DNA from: Panulirus ornatus
Lineage: Eukaryota; Arthropoda; Malacostraca; Decapoda; Palinuridae
Assembly (NCBI RefSeq): GCF_036320965.1
Contig: NC_092271.1
Location: 16,795,529 to 16,859,528 of the forward strand
DNA length: 64,000 bases
Reading direction: 5' to 3'
The notes below the pieces were generated by a model, which saw nothing but the letters and a program-made list of their open reading frames with translations, was not told where the DNA came from and did no database searches. This document shows, in pieces, positions 31,053-44,919 of this stretch (positions are counted from its first letter, which is position 1; each line of letters opens with the position of its first letter). The position numbers and the translations under genes are program-made.

Positions 31053-31076
31053 CTAACCTAACCTAACCTAACCTAG
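31053..31076 (-). repeat. Interstitial telomere-type motif, (TTAGG)4 on the minus strand
   Basis: Plus strand CTAAC repeated four times then CTAG. TTAGG is the usual arthropod telomere repeat; such a short stretch can also arise by chance. Confidence 0.7.
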
Positions 31077-31299
31077 CCGTGAGGTGAGCATCAATCTCAA
31101 AGCCAATACATTGCGCATTTTTTTTTTCTTTTTTTTCTTTCTTTTTTTGGGGGGATGGAATGAGTCGGTCGTTTATATCGGCATTACTGGCCTAATCCAA
31201 GGTGTAGGGCAGCCCTATGCATACATATTACCTCAATTTATCACGTGGGGGGATGAGGGAGGGGGAGAAGAGAGGAGATGATGAGGGCGTTGCAGTGGC

Positions 31300-31301
<2 letters not shown>

Positions 31302-31397
<96 letters not shown>

Positions 31398-31410
31398 AGC
31401 AGCAGCAGCA
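31302..31410. repeat. (GA)n then (CAG)n
   Basis: About 47 GA units followed by five CAG units. Confidence 0.97.
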
Positions 31411-31503
31411 ACATCCCGGGCAGGTGAATATAGATCTAAATGGTTGAAGACAAGTGACACTCGAAGAGGGTTGATAAGGCGTAAGGCATCTGATCCCAAC
31501 AGT

Positions 31504-31612
<109 letters not shown>

Positions 31613-31775
31613 CAGAGAGAGGCACTCCATAGAGCAAGACCGGGAGGAGCAATACTCCATACAGATATGGAGTAGCTGCTTACAGGAGGAGAGAGATGAT
31701 TACGATACTTATACAACACTTCAAGCTTCTGGGAAGGGATCTCTGAAATGCTCTTGATATTGAGTTTCCAGTAAG

Positions 31776-31884
31776 GAGGAAGAGGAGGAGGAGGAGGAGG
31801 AGGAAGAGGAGGAGGAGGAGGAGGAGGAAATGCTCGTGATGTTGGGGGTCCAGACCAAAGAGGAGGAGGAGGAGGAGGAGGAGG
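31776..31884. repeat. (GGA)n arrays with duplicated spacer
   Basis: GGA fields are separated by AAATGCTCGTGATGTTGGGG. A related AAATGCTCTTGATATTGAG precedes the first field, so the whole block is a diverged duplication. Confidence 0.88.
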
Positions 31885-32146
31885 ATCAGGTATAGCCCAA
31901 CATGTTTATGTTATCATAGGGTTGAGCTATAGTGTTCTGGTATCTATAGATGGGAACGAGTGATATTTAGAGAGCGATATATACAAATAGAAATTGGGTT
32001 TTGCTCTAGTGAGTTTAACCAAGAGCGAGCCTCGGGAGTGAGGAGCGGAGGGAATGTGAGGTGAAAGTTTGTGAAGTGAAAATCATCGGGGCGAGAGTGA
32101 GGAGGGTTTAAGGTTTGAGGACTGAACGTCATTTAATGGAAAGAAG

Positions 32147-32649
<503 letters not shown>

Positions 32650-32762
32650 GCTACTACTACTACTACTACTACTACTATTATTATTACTACTACTACTGCT
32701 ACTACTGCTACTACCATTACAACTACTACTACTACTACTACTACTACTGCTACTACTACTGG
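32650..32762. repeat. (TAC)n trinucleotide array
   Basis: About 37 TAC triplets with TTA, TGC and CAT variants. Confidence 0.95.
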
Positions 32763-32952
32763 TGCTGGTGCTAGCCATATTACCTTCGCATGACGTGTCT
32801 CCCACTTATCCTGCGTCTTGGTTTTATTCTATAGAAGCTGTTGTGATTATTACCCTCGTGGTCTCGTGCTTATATAGGTAAATGTGTTGTTAGTCATGCA
32901 TCTGTTCTGTCTTTGATCTTCCTCTGTTCTCTTTTGCTTGTCGTCTCTCCTT

Positions 32953-33115
32953 GTCTGTCTGTCTGTCTGTCTGTTGGTGCTCATGGTTGGTGGAGCTTCT
33001 TGATAATGGTGGCACCAACATAATGGTGGTTGGTGTAGTGGTAGTGGTGGTGGTGTTGGTGGAGAGTGGTTGGTGATGCTGGAGGTGTTGGTGTAGTGGT
33101 GGGTGGTGTTGGTGG
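32953..33115. repeat. (TGTC)n and degenerate GGTGGTGTTGGT repeat
   Basis: Five TGTC units, then GTGGTTGGTGTAGTGG-like segments. Confidence 0.8.
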
Positions 33116-33575
<460 letters not shown>

Positions 33576-33771
33576 AACTTTGTTACACTCGGTGAGCAGC
33601 AGCAACAGCGTCACATGATATTGTGTAGCCGCTGGTAGGTTACAGGTTACTCCAGGCCTGGCCCGATGTGGTATGTAACCTCGGCTCCTCTCAGGTTCCC
33701 TTCCGTGGGCAACGACTCAACCCCCCTTTTCCTTAGAGAGAGAGACGACAGCTTTTGCCACTTCCTGCTCT

Positions 33772-33772
<1 letters not shown>

Positions 33773-33845
<73 letters not shown>

Positions 33846-33900
33846 CCACCACTCACCCCTACTCTCTTTCTCTCTCCCCCACCACTCACCCCTACTCTCC
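33773..33900. repeat. (CT)n with duplicated 3' flank
   Basis: CT array 33773-33843, followed by two copies of CCCCCACCACTCACCCCTAC separated by TCTCTTTCTCT. The array edge plus flank duplicated together. Confidence 0.94.
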
Positions 33901-34035
33901 CCTCAACCCGTCCGGTGCACCACCCTCCTCCTTCATCACTGCTCGAACAACCTCTCACTCCCTCCAGCCTGACCAAACCATCCTCCTCCTCCTCCTTCTT
34001 ATTACCTCCCACTCCTTTATCCACTCTCCCCTGTA

Positions 34036-34039
<4 letters not shown>

Positions 34040-34106
<67 letters not shown>
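34040..34106. repeat. (TC)n microsatellite
   Basis: About 33 units. Confidence 0.98.
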
Positions 34107-34109
<3 letters not shown>

Positions 34110-34307
34110 TACCCACCGTCCCTGCTGCAGGAGGGTCTCCCAGGGGCGCGGCGGCGTCGTTTGAGCCTCGTGTCCCTGCACGGATTCAGTTAATGAAGGC
34201 ATCTGTGAGGGGACGGACGGGAGGGCCAATATGGGAGGACAAGTTGGTGTGAGGAGAGCCAGGTCCTCTTAGCTAAATGTAGGTCGTCGCTCTTATCACC
34301 TCACACC

Positions 34308-34540
34308 CACTCACAACTCCAGGTGATCACCTCACACCCACCTACAACCCCAGGTGATGACCTCACACCCACCCACAACTCCCGGTGATCACCTCACACC
34401 CACCTACAACCCCAGGTGATGACCTCACACCCACTCACAACTCCCGGTGATGACCTCACACCCACTCACAACTCCCAGGTGATGACCTCACACCCACCCA
34501 CAACTCCCGGTGATCACCTCACACCCACCTACAACCCCCG
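34308..34540. repeat. 31- to 33-bp minisatellite, about seven units
   Basis: The unit is AGGTGATCACCTCACACCCA plus CCTACAACCCC, alternating with AGGTGATGACCTCACACCCA plus CTCACAACTCCC. The GATCAC form contains the perfect 12-bp palindrome AGGTGATCACCT. Confidence 0.93.
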
Positions 34541-34719
34541 CGGGGAGCTGAAACTTGATTACCCTAGAGGCAAGTTTTATGTGAGTTTGGCGTAATGTAT
34601 GGAGCCTTATTTTTTTTTTTTTCTTTTATGTTGAAGGCTCAAATCACGGGCAAAAGTTCTAAATGAGAGTCCAGGCTGTAAATAAACACACAAAAAAAGG
34701 TGGAGGGACATGAAAAGGC

Positions 34720-34722
<3 letters not shown>

Positions 34723-34793
<71 letters not shown>
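34723..34793. repeat. (GA)n microsatellite
   Basis: About 35 units. Confidence 0.98.
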
Positions 34794-34796
<3 letters not shown>

Positions 34797-35920
34797 GAGG
34801 GCTGAGTCGCCAATGGGATTCTACTGTTGGGGACCAAGTTCCATTGAGTATTTAGTCCCGTTCTTTCCTTCTTTTTTTCCCCCCCACTACTTCGCAGGCA
34901 GTGTTGTCGTTGCTGGCCTTGCCACATATGTCCACAGTGGCTGGAAGGCGTCCTCTACACCCCAGCCCACGAGAGCAGGAGCGAGGGTTGTGGTGGGTAG
35001 GTGGATACCGTCACCTTGTGGCTAAGGGTGTTGGGGGGGCGTGCGTATCTGCTATCCCTAGCAGGTTCGGATGGGTGGGTTGGGGCGATGTGGGGGAGCG
35101 GCGTCGGCTGGGAGCGGGAGTGTTGGCTGCTTATTTACAATCTCCATCGGGCCCCTGGAGCCGTCACCCGGGGATATCACATTTTCTTTACGTTGTGGAA
35201 GAAATCCTCGCTCCTCCCGCCCGTAATATACAACCGGTATTATCCGTGTTGTGTATTTAGCAACTTATAAGCTACTTTTCAACCTGCGGCGTTCCATGTT
35301 TTGGGTGTTCCTCACCTCCATACATCGTTGCTTTCCTCTCCTTTGGTGAACGGAGGGATGTCAGCAACAGCCAACTGAGCCTTGCGGTGGAAACAATGTT
35401 TCTCTCTTGGTTTCTTCTGTTTCTTCCTTCAGGAAGTTATGATACAGATGGTGAGGAATTCTACTCCTCCTTTCCCTTCTTAGGAGGTAAGGAGGTAGTA
35501 TGTTTTCGTCCCTGTCTCCTGGAACACATTTTTTGTTACATGTTGAGCCATATGATAACAAATAAATACCCTAGTGTCATATATGATACAAATCTGTACT
35601 CAAAAAAGGATTTGTGATATAGCAGAATAAATTCAGTTTACAGCCAGATAAGAATTACATGAACGACGCAGTTCATATTTCTCTTCAAATGCTTAGCTCT
35701 TTCACTTTTTTATCTAACAGGGATTCAAAAATAACGACCAGGAAGACAGATAAAGAAAATGATATAAAAACTGCCGCCTTCCTCACTCTAACCTTATCCC
35801 ACGTACTTGTAAAATCATGTATTGTACGAGCTATGAACTCTCATCTTTGTTGCTGTTCTAGAGCTACTGACATATTCTCCCTCAGGGTTGGTTCAAAGGT
35901 CACAGCAAGGTCTCCTCTTT

Positions 35921-35925
<5 letters not shown>
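34794..35925. other. No gene recognised
   Basis: A good acceptor-like sequence (T/C run then CTTCGCAG) ends near 34898 and is followed by an open plus frame of about 119 codons. The peptide matches no family I know and is Gly/Trp/Arg-rich, so no exon is called. Confidence 0.4.

Positions 35926-35966
<41 letters not shown>
35926..35966. repeat. (CA)n microsatellite
   Basis: About 20 CA units with CG variants at the right edge. Confidence 0.95.
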
Positions 35967-36109
35967 CGCACGTATATTACATATACATATATCGAACATT
36001 TTTTTTTACTGTCATTCAACTTTCTAAACTTTTATATGCCCTCCGCATTCACAGATTCCTATGTTTATTCCATTTTTTTTAAACATGTTTCTCGCTTGAT
36101 ATCATGTTA

Positions 36110-37010
36110 TAACCACTGACCTACCTGTCTTCACATCTTTCAAGAAGCGGGTCACCCATGACATCATGAACCTACTTCAAAGAACCTAGAAGTTGTGATC
36201 AAAGCATCCACTACTCTTCTCTCATCTATGGTGAACAGATCTATGTCCTTTAACACTCTTGTAAATCATTTCCTTCAGTTGTTCTCCATCAGTTCTCTGT
36301 GCTTTTTATAACTGTGGTGACCAAACATGATCATCATACTCTAGATCAGGCACGATATAGAATGCGAACGTTTCCTTGAATGCGATTGTAACATTTGTTA
36401 GAAAAGTGTATTACCTCCTTGACAATTCTCCGTAGGTGGAGGTGTTCCAGCGACACGGTAGATACAACACCGGCTTCTGAGTCCTCTCACACATTGATTC
36501 TCGCAGCGAATTTTCTATTAGATGATAACTGTATCGAAATCCATTTACTGTGTCTCATCCACATATATTCTGATTTTCTCTAGCTGAGGTACATCAACCA
36601 TCTATCGTAGCAAATTTGAAGTTAATTCAATTTCCTTTTTCTAAATTGATGCACTCTTCAGCGATCCTTACTTCCCCCTTGATCTTGGTATCATCCGCAA
36701 ACACATCCAGGCATGATTCCAGTTCTCTCGGGAACTTATTTCCAGAGATCAAGAAGAGCAATGGTTCCAGGACCGAGCCCTGTGGCACTTCATTTATGAC
36801 CCCCAATCCATTTCCAGAAGGCTACCCTGACATCCGTCCTGTGTTCCCTTTCGCTGAGGTAATTCTGCATCCACTGCCGGAGTCTCTTCCTTAATCCTGT
36901 CCGAAGATCCATTATTTCTACCAGTCTCCATATGTGGCACAGTGTCAAACGTTTTCAGGCGGTCCAAAGGCGCACCAATCACCCATCCTTCTCTCGCCCT
37001 AAAATGGAGC
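36110..37010 (-). mobile_element. Old, heavily mutated LINE reverse transcriptase
   Basis: Read on the minus strand, this stretch preserves the order of non-LTR reverse-transcriptase landmarks. They are DRLKTFDTVPHM (motif A region, about 36968-36928), WMQNYLSERKHRTDVRVAF, NEVPQGSVLEPLLFLI (motif B region, about 36800-36740), LDVFADDTKIKGEVRIAEEC (catalytic FADD, 36710-36651) and finally VPDLEYDDHVWSP (about 36340). Several frameshifts and stops separate these blocks, so it cannot encode a protein. The VPQGSVLGPLLF and (F/Y)ADD signatures are those of Jockey/CR1-like LINEs. The clade is not decided. It differs from the two C-terminal fragments at 24.2 and 50.4 kb. Confidence 0.88.
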
Positions 37011-37224
37011 TGACTGCTTCAGGAAAGTCTTACAGTATTTGTTATGTACGACTTCCTTCCTCAATGTCCGTACTTCCTATTTAGGTAGTTTAATCTATGC
37101 AAGTAGCCTACGTATTTTTTCCTGATTACTTTTCTTTTTCAGCATTTTTACAGACCAACTCGTCAGCAAGGCCGGTCTGTAGGTCAGGTCAACTTCCTTT
37201 TCTTATAGATAGGCACGACGTTTG

Positions 37225-37225
37225 C

Positions 37226-37301
<76 letters not shown>
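37225..37301. repeat. (TG)n microsatellite
   Basis: About 37 TG units with a TATATG interruption at the left. Confidence 0.96.
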
Positions 37302-37306
<5 letters not shown>

Positions 37307-37603
37307 CAAGTTTCTAATGGTTAAGATTTCACGTTACGTAACATCACTCATCATCAGCGACCTTGAACTTGGTTTGTGTTTCTTCCACGTTCCTCCCTAA
37401 CCAGATTTTCTTCAAAGACTTAATGAAACCTCTCATATACGGTGGGGTTAGTTAAGAGGGGCGAGGAGCAAGATGGCTCCTTAACATTGGCTGAGGAACC
37501 CTCAACGAAATGATGAAGCGAGTCCAGGTGTTCCATTTGCGAGAAACTTATTTCGATGTTTTTCGTGCCGTTTTTTTTTTTTGTATACAACATCTCATCG
37601 ATG
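37302..37603. other. No recognisable feature
   Basis: Unique sequence, with T12 near 37572. Confidence 0.5.
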
Positions 37604-37783
37604 TAGAAAATGGTCTGTTTTGGGTGCCGGTTGTACTAAGGTTATGTTTGTAATGTATTAGACTAGAAAATGGTCTGTTTTGGGTGCCGGTTGTACTGAG
37701 GTTATGTTTGTAATGTATTAGACTAGAAAATGGTCTGTTTTGGGTGCCGGTTGTACTGAGGTATGTTAGTAATGTATTAGACT
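37604..37783. repeat. 60-bp tandem repeat, three units
   Basis: The period is exactly 60 bp. The unit begins TAGAAAATGGTCTGTTTTGG and includes GTGCCGGTTGTACTGAGG. Units differ by one or two bases and the last lacks one base, so it is recent. Confidence 0.97.
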
Positions 37784-38039
37784 CAAAGTTATTAGAGATT
37801 ATTAACATTTCCACAACTTTCATCAGCTGTCTTTTATTTACTCTTGACGGCCGTTGGGAAAACGGGAATTATATAGAATTGCTGTGAGGAAGCGAGATCT
37901 TCTCCCTCCCTTTCGTGAGACTATATAAACGGTGACTGGTATTCATATTGATTCATGAGAGATAACTAACTTCCCATCTGAGCCCCAGGTCTATCGCAGG
38001 CCTTACATGGCCTCGTATGACCTGGAGGGTTATAGGCAT
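37784..38039. other. Unique spacer
   Basis: No feature recognised. Confidence 0.5.
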
Positions 38040-38335
38040 GGTGGGGGAAGGTGGCGTGTTTCAACCCCAGAACTGGAAAGCTTTTTTCTTTTTTGAGGGG
38101 GGAGGGTTGAGGGAAGGGGGGTGGGGTAGGTTTGTAGCTTGTAGCTAGCTGGCACGTGACGTGCATCAACCCAACAGCTGGAAAGTGGGTTTTTTTTTTT
38201 CTTTTCCAGGATGTGTAGTTCGTAGCTAGATGGAAGGTGACGTGTGTCAGTCTAAGGCCTGGAAAGTGTTTTTATCATGGGGTATAACCATATCCAGGAG
38301 GAAGGCGACGTGTTCCAGCTCCAGACCTGGAAACT
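38040..38335. repeat. Degenerate repeat of about 80-100 bp, four units
   Basis: AGCTGGAAAGTG(T/G), TAGCTAGNTGG and GGTGACGTG recur in the same order with T-runs between. Confidence 0.7.
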
Positions 38336-38586
38336 GTGAGGGAGATGTTGATCTGTAGGCAACTGGGGGAAGGGGGAAAAGTCGAAAAACACGGTAGGGC
38401 TTACTCGGGTGTCCTCCTGGAAACTGGATTATCTGGTTGGTTCAGTTTAGTCCACGGTAACGTAATTTCGGTCATTCTTTTCTGGAAATGGCGGGGAAAA
38501 CTTCCGTCGCAAGAAGCTGGGTATTCGCATGAACGTCACGTCGTCCACCCCACCTAACCAACCCAACCCAGGGGATGTCGCCGGCC
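38336..38586. other. Unique spacer
   Basis: No feature recognised. Confidence 0.5.
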
Positions 38587-38935
38587 GGAGAGACGAGAGG
38601 ACCGCAGGAGGAGGAGGAGGATGGGTAAGTCAGGGGAGGGAAAGTAGAAGTCGGGGGAGGAGATGCACGACCCTGGAGGAGAGGAAGAGGATGCGCTGGG
38701 AAGGAGGAGTGAGAGACGAGAGGACCGCAGACAGACAGAGGAGGAGGAGATGCACGACTCTGGAAGAGAGGAAGAGGATGCTCTGGGAAGGAGGAGTGAG
38801 AGACGAGAGGACCGCAGACAGACACAGGAGGAGGAGGAGGAGGATGGGTAAGTCAGGGAAGGGAAAGTAGAAGTCGGGGGAGGAGATGCACGACCCTGGA
38901 GGAGAGGAAGAGGATGCGCTAGGAAGGAGGAGTGA
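38587..38935. repeat. Purine-rich minisatellite, units of about 97 and 145 bp
   Basis: GAGATGCACGACYCTGGARG, AGAGGAAGAGGATGC and AAGGAGGAGTGAG recur three times. Two of the units also carry ATGGGTAAGTCAGGG and AAGTAGAAGTCGGGGG. Confidence 0.93.
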
Positions 38936-40230
38936 GTCGCGGGGGAATGATCTGAGCCCGAGGAAAGAATGAGGAGTATAAGCAGCATGAGTTTTACTCC
39001 TAAGCTTTTGTCCAGATTGTGAACACATAATATGTTCCGCCTCAGCTCCGGACTCCTGAGGAGGAACTCGTAAAGATAAGGAAGGCGACCCCCTCCTCCT
39101 CCTCCTCCTCCTCGCCACGTTCTTTTCGTCCTGCTTCTGTCTATTTCCTAGTTGCTCTGTTCATCTTTTTCTCTTTTTCTATTCAGGTTTCAACGGTCTG
39201 ATCTTCGTCAACTGATTATCTTCTTCGTCAGGGGCGTATAAGTGCAAAGATCCACAGGGAAATTCCAGTGAGAGAAATGGGTCGTTCTCTCTCTCTCTCT
39301 CTCTCTCTCTCCTTCCATCTAAAGATCTCAGGCCACCGTCTCTCACGCTTTGCCTTCCTCTTTACCTTCACCTCACCTCCTTCCTTCCTCCTGCACTGCT
39401 CACTAACTCCCCTTCAGCTTTATCTCTTTTCCATCCCCCCCTCTCTCTCTCTCTTCCCCTCCACCATCACCACAAACCCACTCCAGAACAACAAAAACCC
39501 CCTATCTTACCCCACCCCCACTAAACTCTTGCTGATATTGCTCCTCCCTGACTACAGAACTCCAAGTAAAGCCCTTTATAATTTTTTTTTTTTCCCGTGT
39601 TATTAATTACTTTAAGTATGCCATTCTCCTCGTTCCCCCCTCTCCCCCCTCCCCCTTCCTCCACATCACTCCCAGGGGTAAATAGATTACTCCCCCAACA
39701 TGAGATATAAGTAAAAAAAAAGTTTTTTTTTTACTCCCTCCTGCCATAAATATGAAGGCACTACTTTACTACATCAGCGAGTAAAATGAAGTAAAGATTA
39801 AAGAAATGGAATGTCTCTCTCTCTCGACTTGGCCATAGTGCTGAGTTATCTGCAACTACAGGAAAAAACGAACTATTTTTTTTTTTGAAGTGATGAGTAT
39901 GTTAAAAGTAGCTAATTTACGTGTAAAATACTGAAATCATCTTAGGTTGTCTGAAGAATTAAGGAATTCTTAAAGTTCCTTGCATAAATTACTTTCGTCT
40001 GCAGCGTGTGCAGGGAGTACAACTAGGAAAAAAAAGGAAAAAGAAAAGAGGATTTCCAAGTTTGGCTAAGAAGAGTAGATCATTTTTTTTCCCCCCTCTC
40101 TCGTGTTGAGGGGGGAAGTTCATTAAAGAAGTCTTGTTGGTCGGTGTCTGGGAGTGATCAGCGTGTAATTGATTGCAGAGGAACTTACCTTGCCTAATAT
40201 TCTGGCAGATGTAGGGGAGAGCTGAGCCCA
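38936..40230. other. No gene recognised
   Basis: Holds (CTC)8 near 39092, short (TC)n at 39283-39311, several T/A runs and a pyrimidine-rich stretch at 39290-39600. No coding region supported. Confidence 0.5.
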
Positions 40231-40231
40231 G

Positions 40232-40299
40232 GAGGCGAAGGAGGAGGAGGAGGAGGAGGAGGAGGAGGAGAAGGAAGAGGAGGAGGACAAGGAAGAGGA
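40232..40299. repeat. (GGA)n microsatellite
   Basis: About 22 purine triplets, continuous with the minisatellite that follows. Confidence 0.94.
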
Positions 40300-40609
40300 G
40301 TCTCAGGGGAAGGTGGGTGGGTTGTCCCTCTCTCAGGGGAAGGTGGGTGGGTTGTCCCTCTCTCAGGGGAAGGTGGGAGGACGTCCCTCTCTCAGGGGAA
40401 GGTGGGCAGGTTGTCCCTCTCTCAGGGGAAGGTGGGGAGGACGTCCCTCTCTCAGGGGAAGGTGAGCAGGTCGTCCCTCTCTAAGGGGAAGATGGACAAG
40501 CTGACAGTCTCTCAGGGGAAGATTGGGAGGTTTTCCATCTTTCAGGGGAAGGTAGACAGGCATTCAGTCTCTCAGGGGAAGGTGGTCAAGTTGTACATCC
40601 CTGGGCAGT
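40300..40609. repeat. 30-bp minisatellite, ten units
   Basis: The unit is TCTCAGGGGAAGGTGGGTGG plus GTTGTCCCTC. Units drift to the right (GACAAG, GATTGG, CATTCAG). With 30 bp per unit both strands stay open (LSQGKVGRTS, HLPLREGRPP), a repeat artefact. Confidence 0.97.
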
Positions 40610-40657
40610 GAGGACAAGATGATGCTGATTTTGTAAATCTTTTCCTTCTGAATAAGA

Positions 40658-41229
<572 letters not shown>

Positions 41230-41410
41230 AAACTGAACCTCTTGATCAGGTAGATAAGCCTTTTGGTGTCATCTTCCCCATCTGAAAATGTCGCCCCATT
41301 ATACACCTTCATCATCTTCGTCGGCGCACATCACCATTCATACCCCGAGCCTTAAATCCAAATTGGATCTCAGAAACGCGGGATCCGTCACCGCATCAGA
41401 TAGGTGTTTG

Positions 41411-41414
<4 letters not shown>

Positions 41415-41498
<84 letters not shown>
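41415..41498. repeat. (GA)n microsatellite
   Basis: About 42 units. Confidence 0.98.
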
Positions 41499-41503
<5 letters not shown>

Positions 41504-41604
41504 CCACTTCATGAATCAAAAGTTTTCGTAGTTGTGGCTTCTTGTTTTGACCCTAGATCACCACCAGTTATGACCAATAACGCCTCTTCTGAATGGACCT
41601 CTGT

Positions 41605-41639
41605 TGTAACTAGCACTACTTCTACGACTACTACTACTA

Positions 41640-41699
<60 letters not shown>

Positions 41700-41700
41700 T

Positions 41701-41736
<36 letters not shown>

Positions 41737-41753
41737 GACTACTACTACTACTA

Positions 41754-41834
<81 letters not shown>

Positions 41835-41842
41835 TTACTACT
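41605..41842. repeat. (ACT)n trinucleotide array, 238 bp
   Basis: About 79 ACT triplets with CCA, ATT and CGA variants. It yields a poly-Thr frame on the plus strand and poly-Val on the minus strand. Confidence 0.97.
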
Positions 41843-41889
41843 GTCACAGTCGGCACTATCACCTCAAACTTTCCAAAGAAAGATTCACT

Positions 41890-42025
41890 GCAGACAACCC
41901 TGTTGGCACCAGACAACACTGTTGGCACCAGACAACCCTGCCGGCACCAGACAACCCTGTTGGCACCAGACAACGCTGTTGGCACCAGACAACGCTGTTG
42001 GCACCAGGCAACGCGGTTGGCACCG
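41890..42025. repeat. 19-bp minisatellite, seven units
   Basis: The unit is CTGTTGGCACCAGACAACC, with GCCGG and GCGGT variants. Confidence 0.95.
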
Positions 42026-42962
42026 AGACTAAATAATTGTTAACATCAAGAAGAATGATAGCAATCTCGCCACGCCTGACCGCCTTTGTGCCTGTAGTTA
42101 TTTTTGTTATCTTCCCATGCATAACGGGGGTCATCAGGGGAGAAAAACGGATCACTCACTGGTGGGAGACGGGGCCAAATCTCTCCCATCCACAGGACCA
42201 GTCACCAGTGCCAATCCTCACTGTCGACACCACAAGTTACGAACATGTAACTTCTTCACTGCTAAAGCATGAGGTGTCATGGACCATCCATCATTGCCAC
42301 CCTCACTACTTGGCATCAGATACAACCATCACTGCCTGATTTACCCCATGATCACTGCTACACTCAGTGAACATGATGATATGTTAGACCTACAGTGCCA
42401 CCATCACGACCAAAGATGGTAGTCTAGTACCCACACACACACACACACACACAGAGGAGCCATCCATCGCTCCATCACCATAAGTTCGTCATCTCCCTCA
42501 CCTTACTCCTCTCACCACCCAGTGGAGAAGCTTCACTCCTCTTATACCATATCCAATTATTCCTCTCCTCCTCATCCTTCTCTTCCTCCTCCCCTTCTTC
42601 TTGTTCTTTTTCCTCCTCTTCTTCTTCTTCTTCTTCCTCCTCCCCCTCCATCTCGCTCTCTCATGCACGTCTACTCAATACTTCCTCACACTCTTTTTCC
42701 TCAAAACTTCCCTCTTTCACCTCACACTTTACCTTCGTGTCACCATTTCTCACTCTTCCTCTGTCCGCCTCCGCTTCCTCATCCTCGTCTTATCCATTCC
42801 CTCACCTTGCCTTTCACTCTTGTCGTATCTCTCACCCGTTATGGCTACAACGGCCTTTTCAACTGCGGGTCGAGTTTCTTTATAGATTTTCACCATCAGA
42901 TAAAGCTTTGGAGTTTCGGCTTCTATTTTCTTCTTCGTTTTCTTTTCCACATCTTTGTCTGT

Positions 42963-42965
<3 letters not shown>
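42026..42965. other. No gene recognised; pyrimidine-rich right half
   Basis: Contains (CA)11 at 42431-42452 and a TCC/TTC-rich plus strand from 42470 to 42850. Open frames there are Ser/Pro/Leu-rich. Confidence 0.5.

Positions 42966-43049
<84 letters not shown>
42966..43049. repeat. (AT)n microsatellite
   Basis: About 42 units. Confidence 0.98.
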
Positions 43050-43052
<3 letters not shown>

Positions 43053-44059
43053 ACAGATAAGGAGCAAGATCTGGTTAGTCCACTCCCTTGGGGACAGCTG
43101 ACCTGGTCTTGGCGACAGAAATCACTCAGCCACACCTGGAGAGAGGAGCTCGCCTCCTTCTCCATCCATACTCCCTCGATCAACACAGTCTTGCATGGCA
43201 GTCAAAAACTTCGTCTCTTTTCATTCCTCCATTGTAATGTTACTCGTTGTTCTCCAATTCATACCATTTTTTTTTTGCAAATTTGATATCTACATTGTCT
43301 TGTTGTAAACCTGTGGACTTGATTGTAACCAAGAAGTGATTCCGAAAAAGAAGAAAAATAGTGTGTTGAAAATTAGCGAAAAGTCCTCAAGTCTGTTAAG
43401 TTTCCGGTAATTGCATTTAAAAGAATTCAAGTAACAGCAGTCCTTCAGTAATGAGGTACAATTTTCAGGGAATATTTAGATTTCGTCCCACGTTCTTTTC
43501 TCTGAACAACATCACATGGCCTTGCCAAATTTCTTGTGGTTCAGGAGGGAGGAGGAGCTGGCCATCTGACGGAGGGATGAGACGACGCAGAGCTGTGGAG
43601 TCTCGGTTAGCGGGTCTAACTAGAATCTTCAGTTTGGACCTTCGTGTTTGCTTCGCTGCTCCTTCGCGCAAGTTGCTATAAATCTCTCTCGAGTGAGGAC
43701 ACATCAGGAAGTGAGTGTACTAGGACTGTTCTCTGAAGCTAAAGATACCTTCCAAAAAAGTCCCTCATCAGACATTAATTCTTTTCCTGTTTGGTGTGTC
43801 TGATAGCGTTTTTCACTCTCATTTCTCGATCACTTTAAAAGAAACTTTTATGCGCATATAGTCACAAGTGTGTGTTAGAGGAGTATCCTCAAGATGTAAA
43901 CCCATGTAAACCACTATATCATTCAACCTCCTCGCCTGATGATCCAGAACAATAACGTACTTCTCACACGACCAAATCGACTCTTCCAATCAGTCTATCT
44001 TGTTCCACGTTTCATTTCTAGCTTTAGATTCAGCTGAACATGTTGGTTTTCCCAGCGTT
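43050..44059. other. No recognisable feature
   Basis: Unique sequence with no supportable gene. Confidence 0.5.
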
Positions 44060-44061
44060 CG

Positions 44062-44130
<69 letters not shown>

Positions 44131-44241
44131 GCCTTAACATCTTGGCAAAAACGTCGTCGTAGGCACTCGTATATTTTCCCTTTCTCTCACTCTCTCACTC
44201 ACTCTTTCCTTCTCTCTGTCTTTCCCTCTCACTCACCTTCT

Positions 44242-44335
<94 letters not shown>

Positions 44336-44390
44336 CACTCTTTCCTTCTCTCTGTCTTTCCCTCTCACTTCCTCCTCTCACTCACCTTCT

Positions 44391-44450
<60 letters not shown>
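44060..44450. repeat. Three (TC)n arrays with duplicated spacers
   Basis: TC arrays at about 44060-44129, 44245-44331 and 44394-44450. The segment CACTCTTTCCTTCTCTCTGT CTTTCCCTCTCAC...CACCTTCTTACTCTC precedes both of the last two arrays. Confidence 0.95.

Positions 44451-44919
<469 letters not shown>

Noticed and set aside
34107..34193. Possible terminal exon after CCCTGCTGCAG (peptide EGLPGARRRRLSLVSLHGFS then stop)
   Set aside because: The pyrimidine tract is simply the (TC)n array. There is no homology or upstream exon.
34869..35260. Possible exon after a strong acceptor-like CTTCGCAG
   Set aside because: The peptide is unrecognisable and no donor or partner exon could be defined.
38000..38340. 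Candidate regulatory GGTGACGTG sites
   Set aside because: They recur only because of a degenerate tandem repeat; nothing else supports function.
41288..42043. 251-codon poly-Thr frame
   Set aside because: It is the translation of (GA)n, (ACT)n and a 19-bp minisatellite; there is no unique domain.
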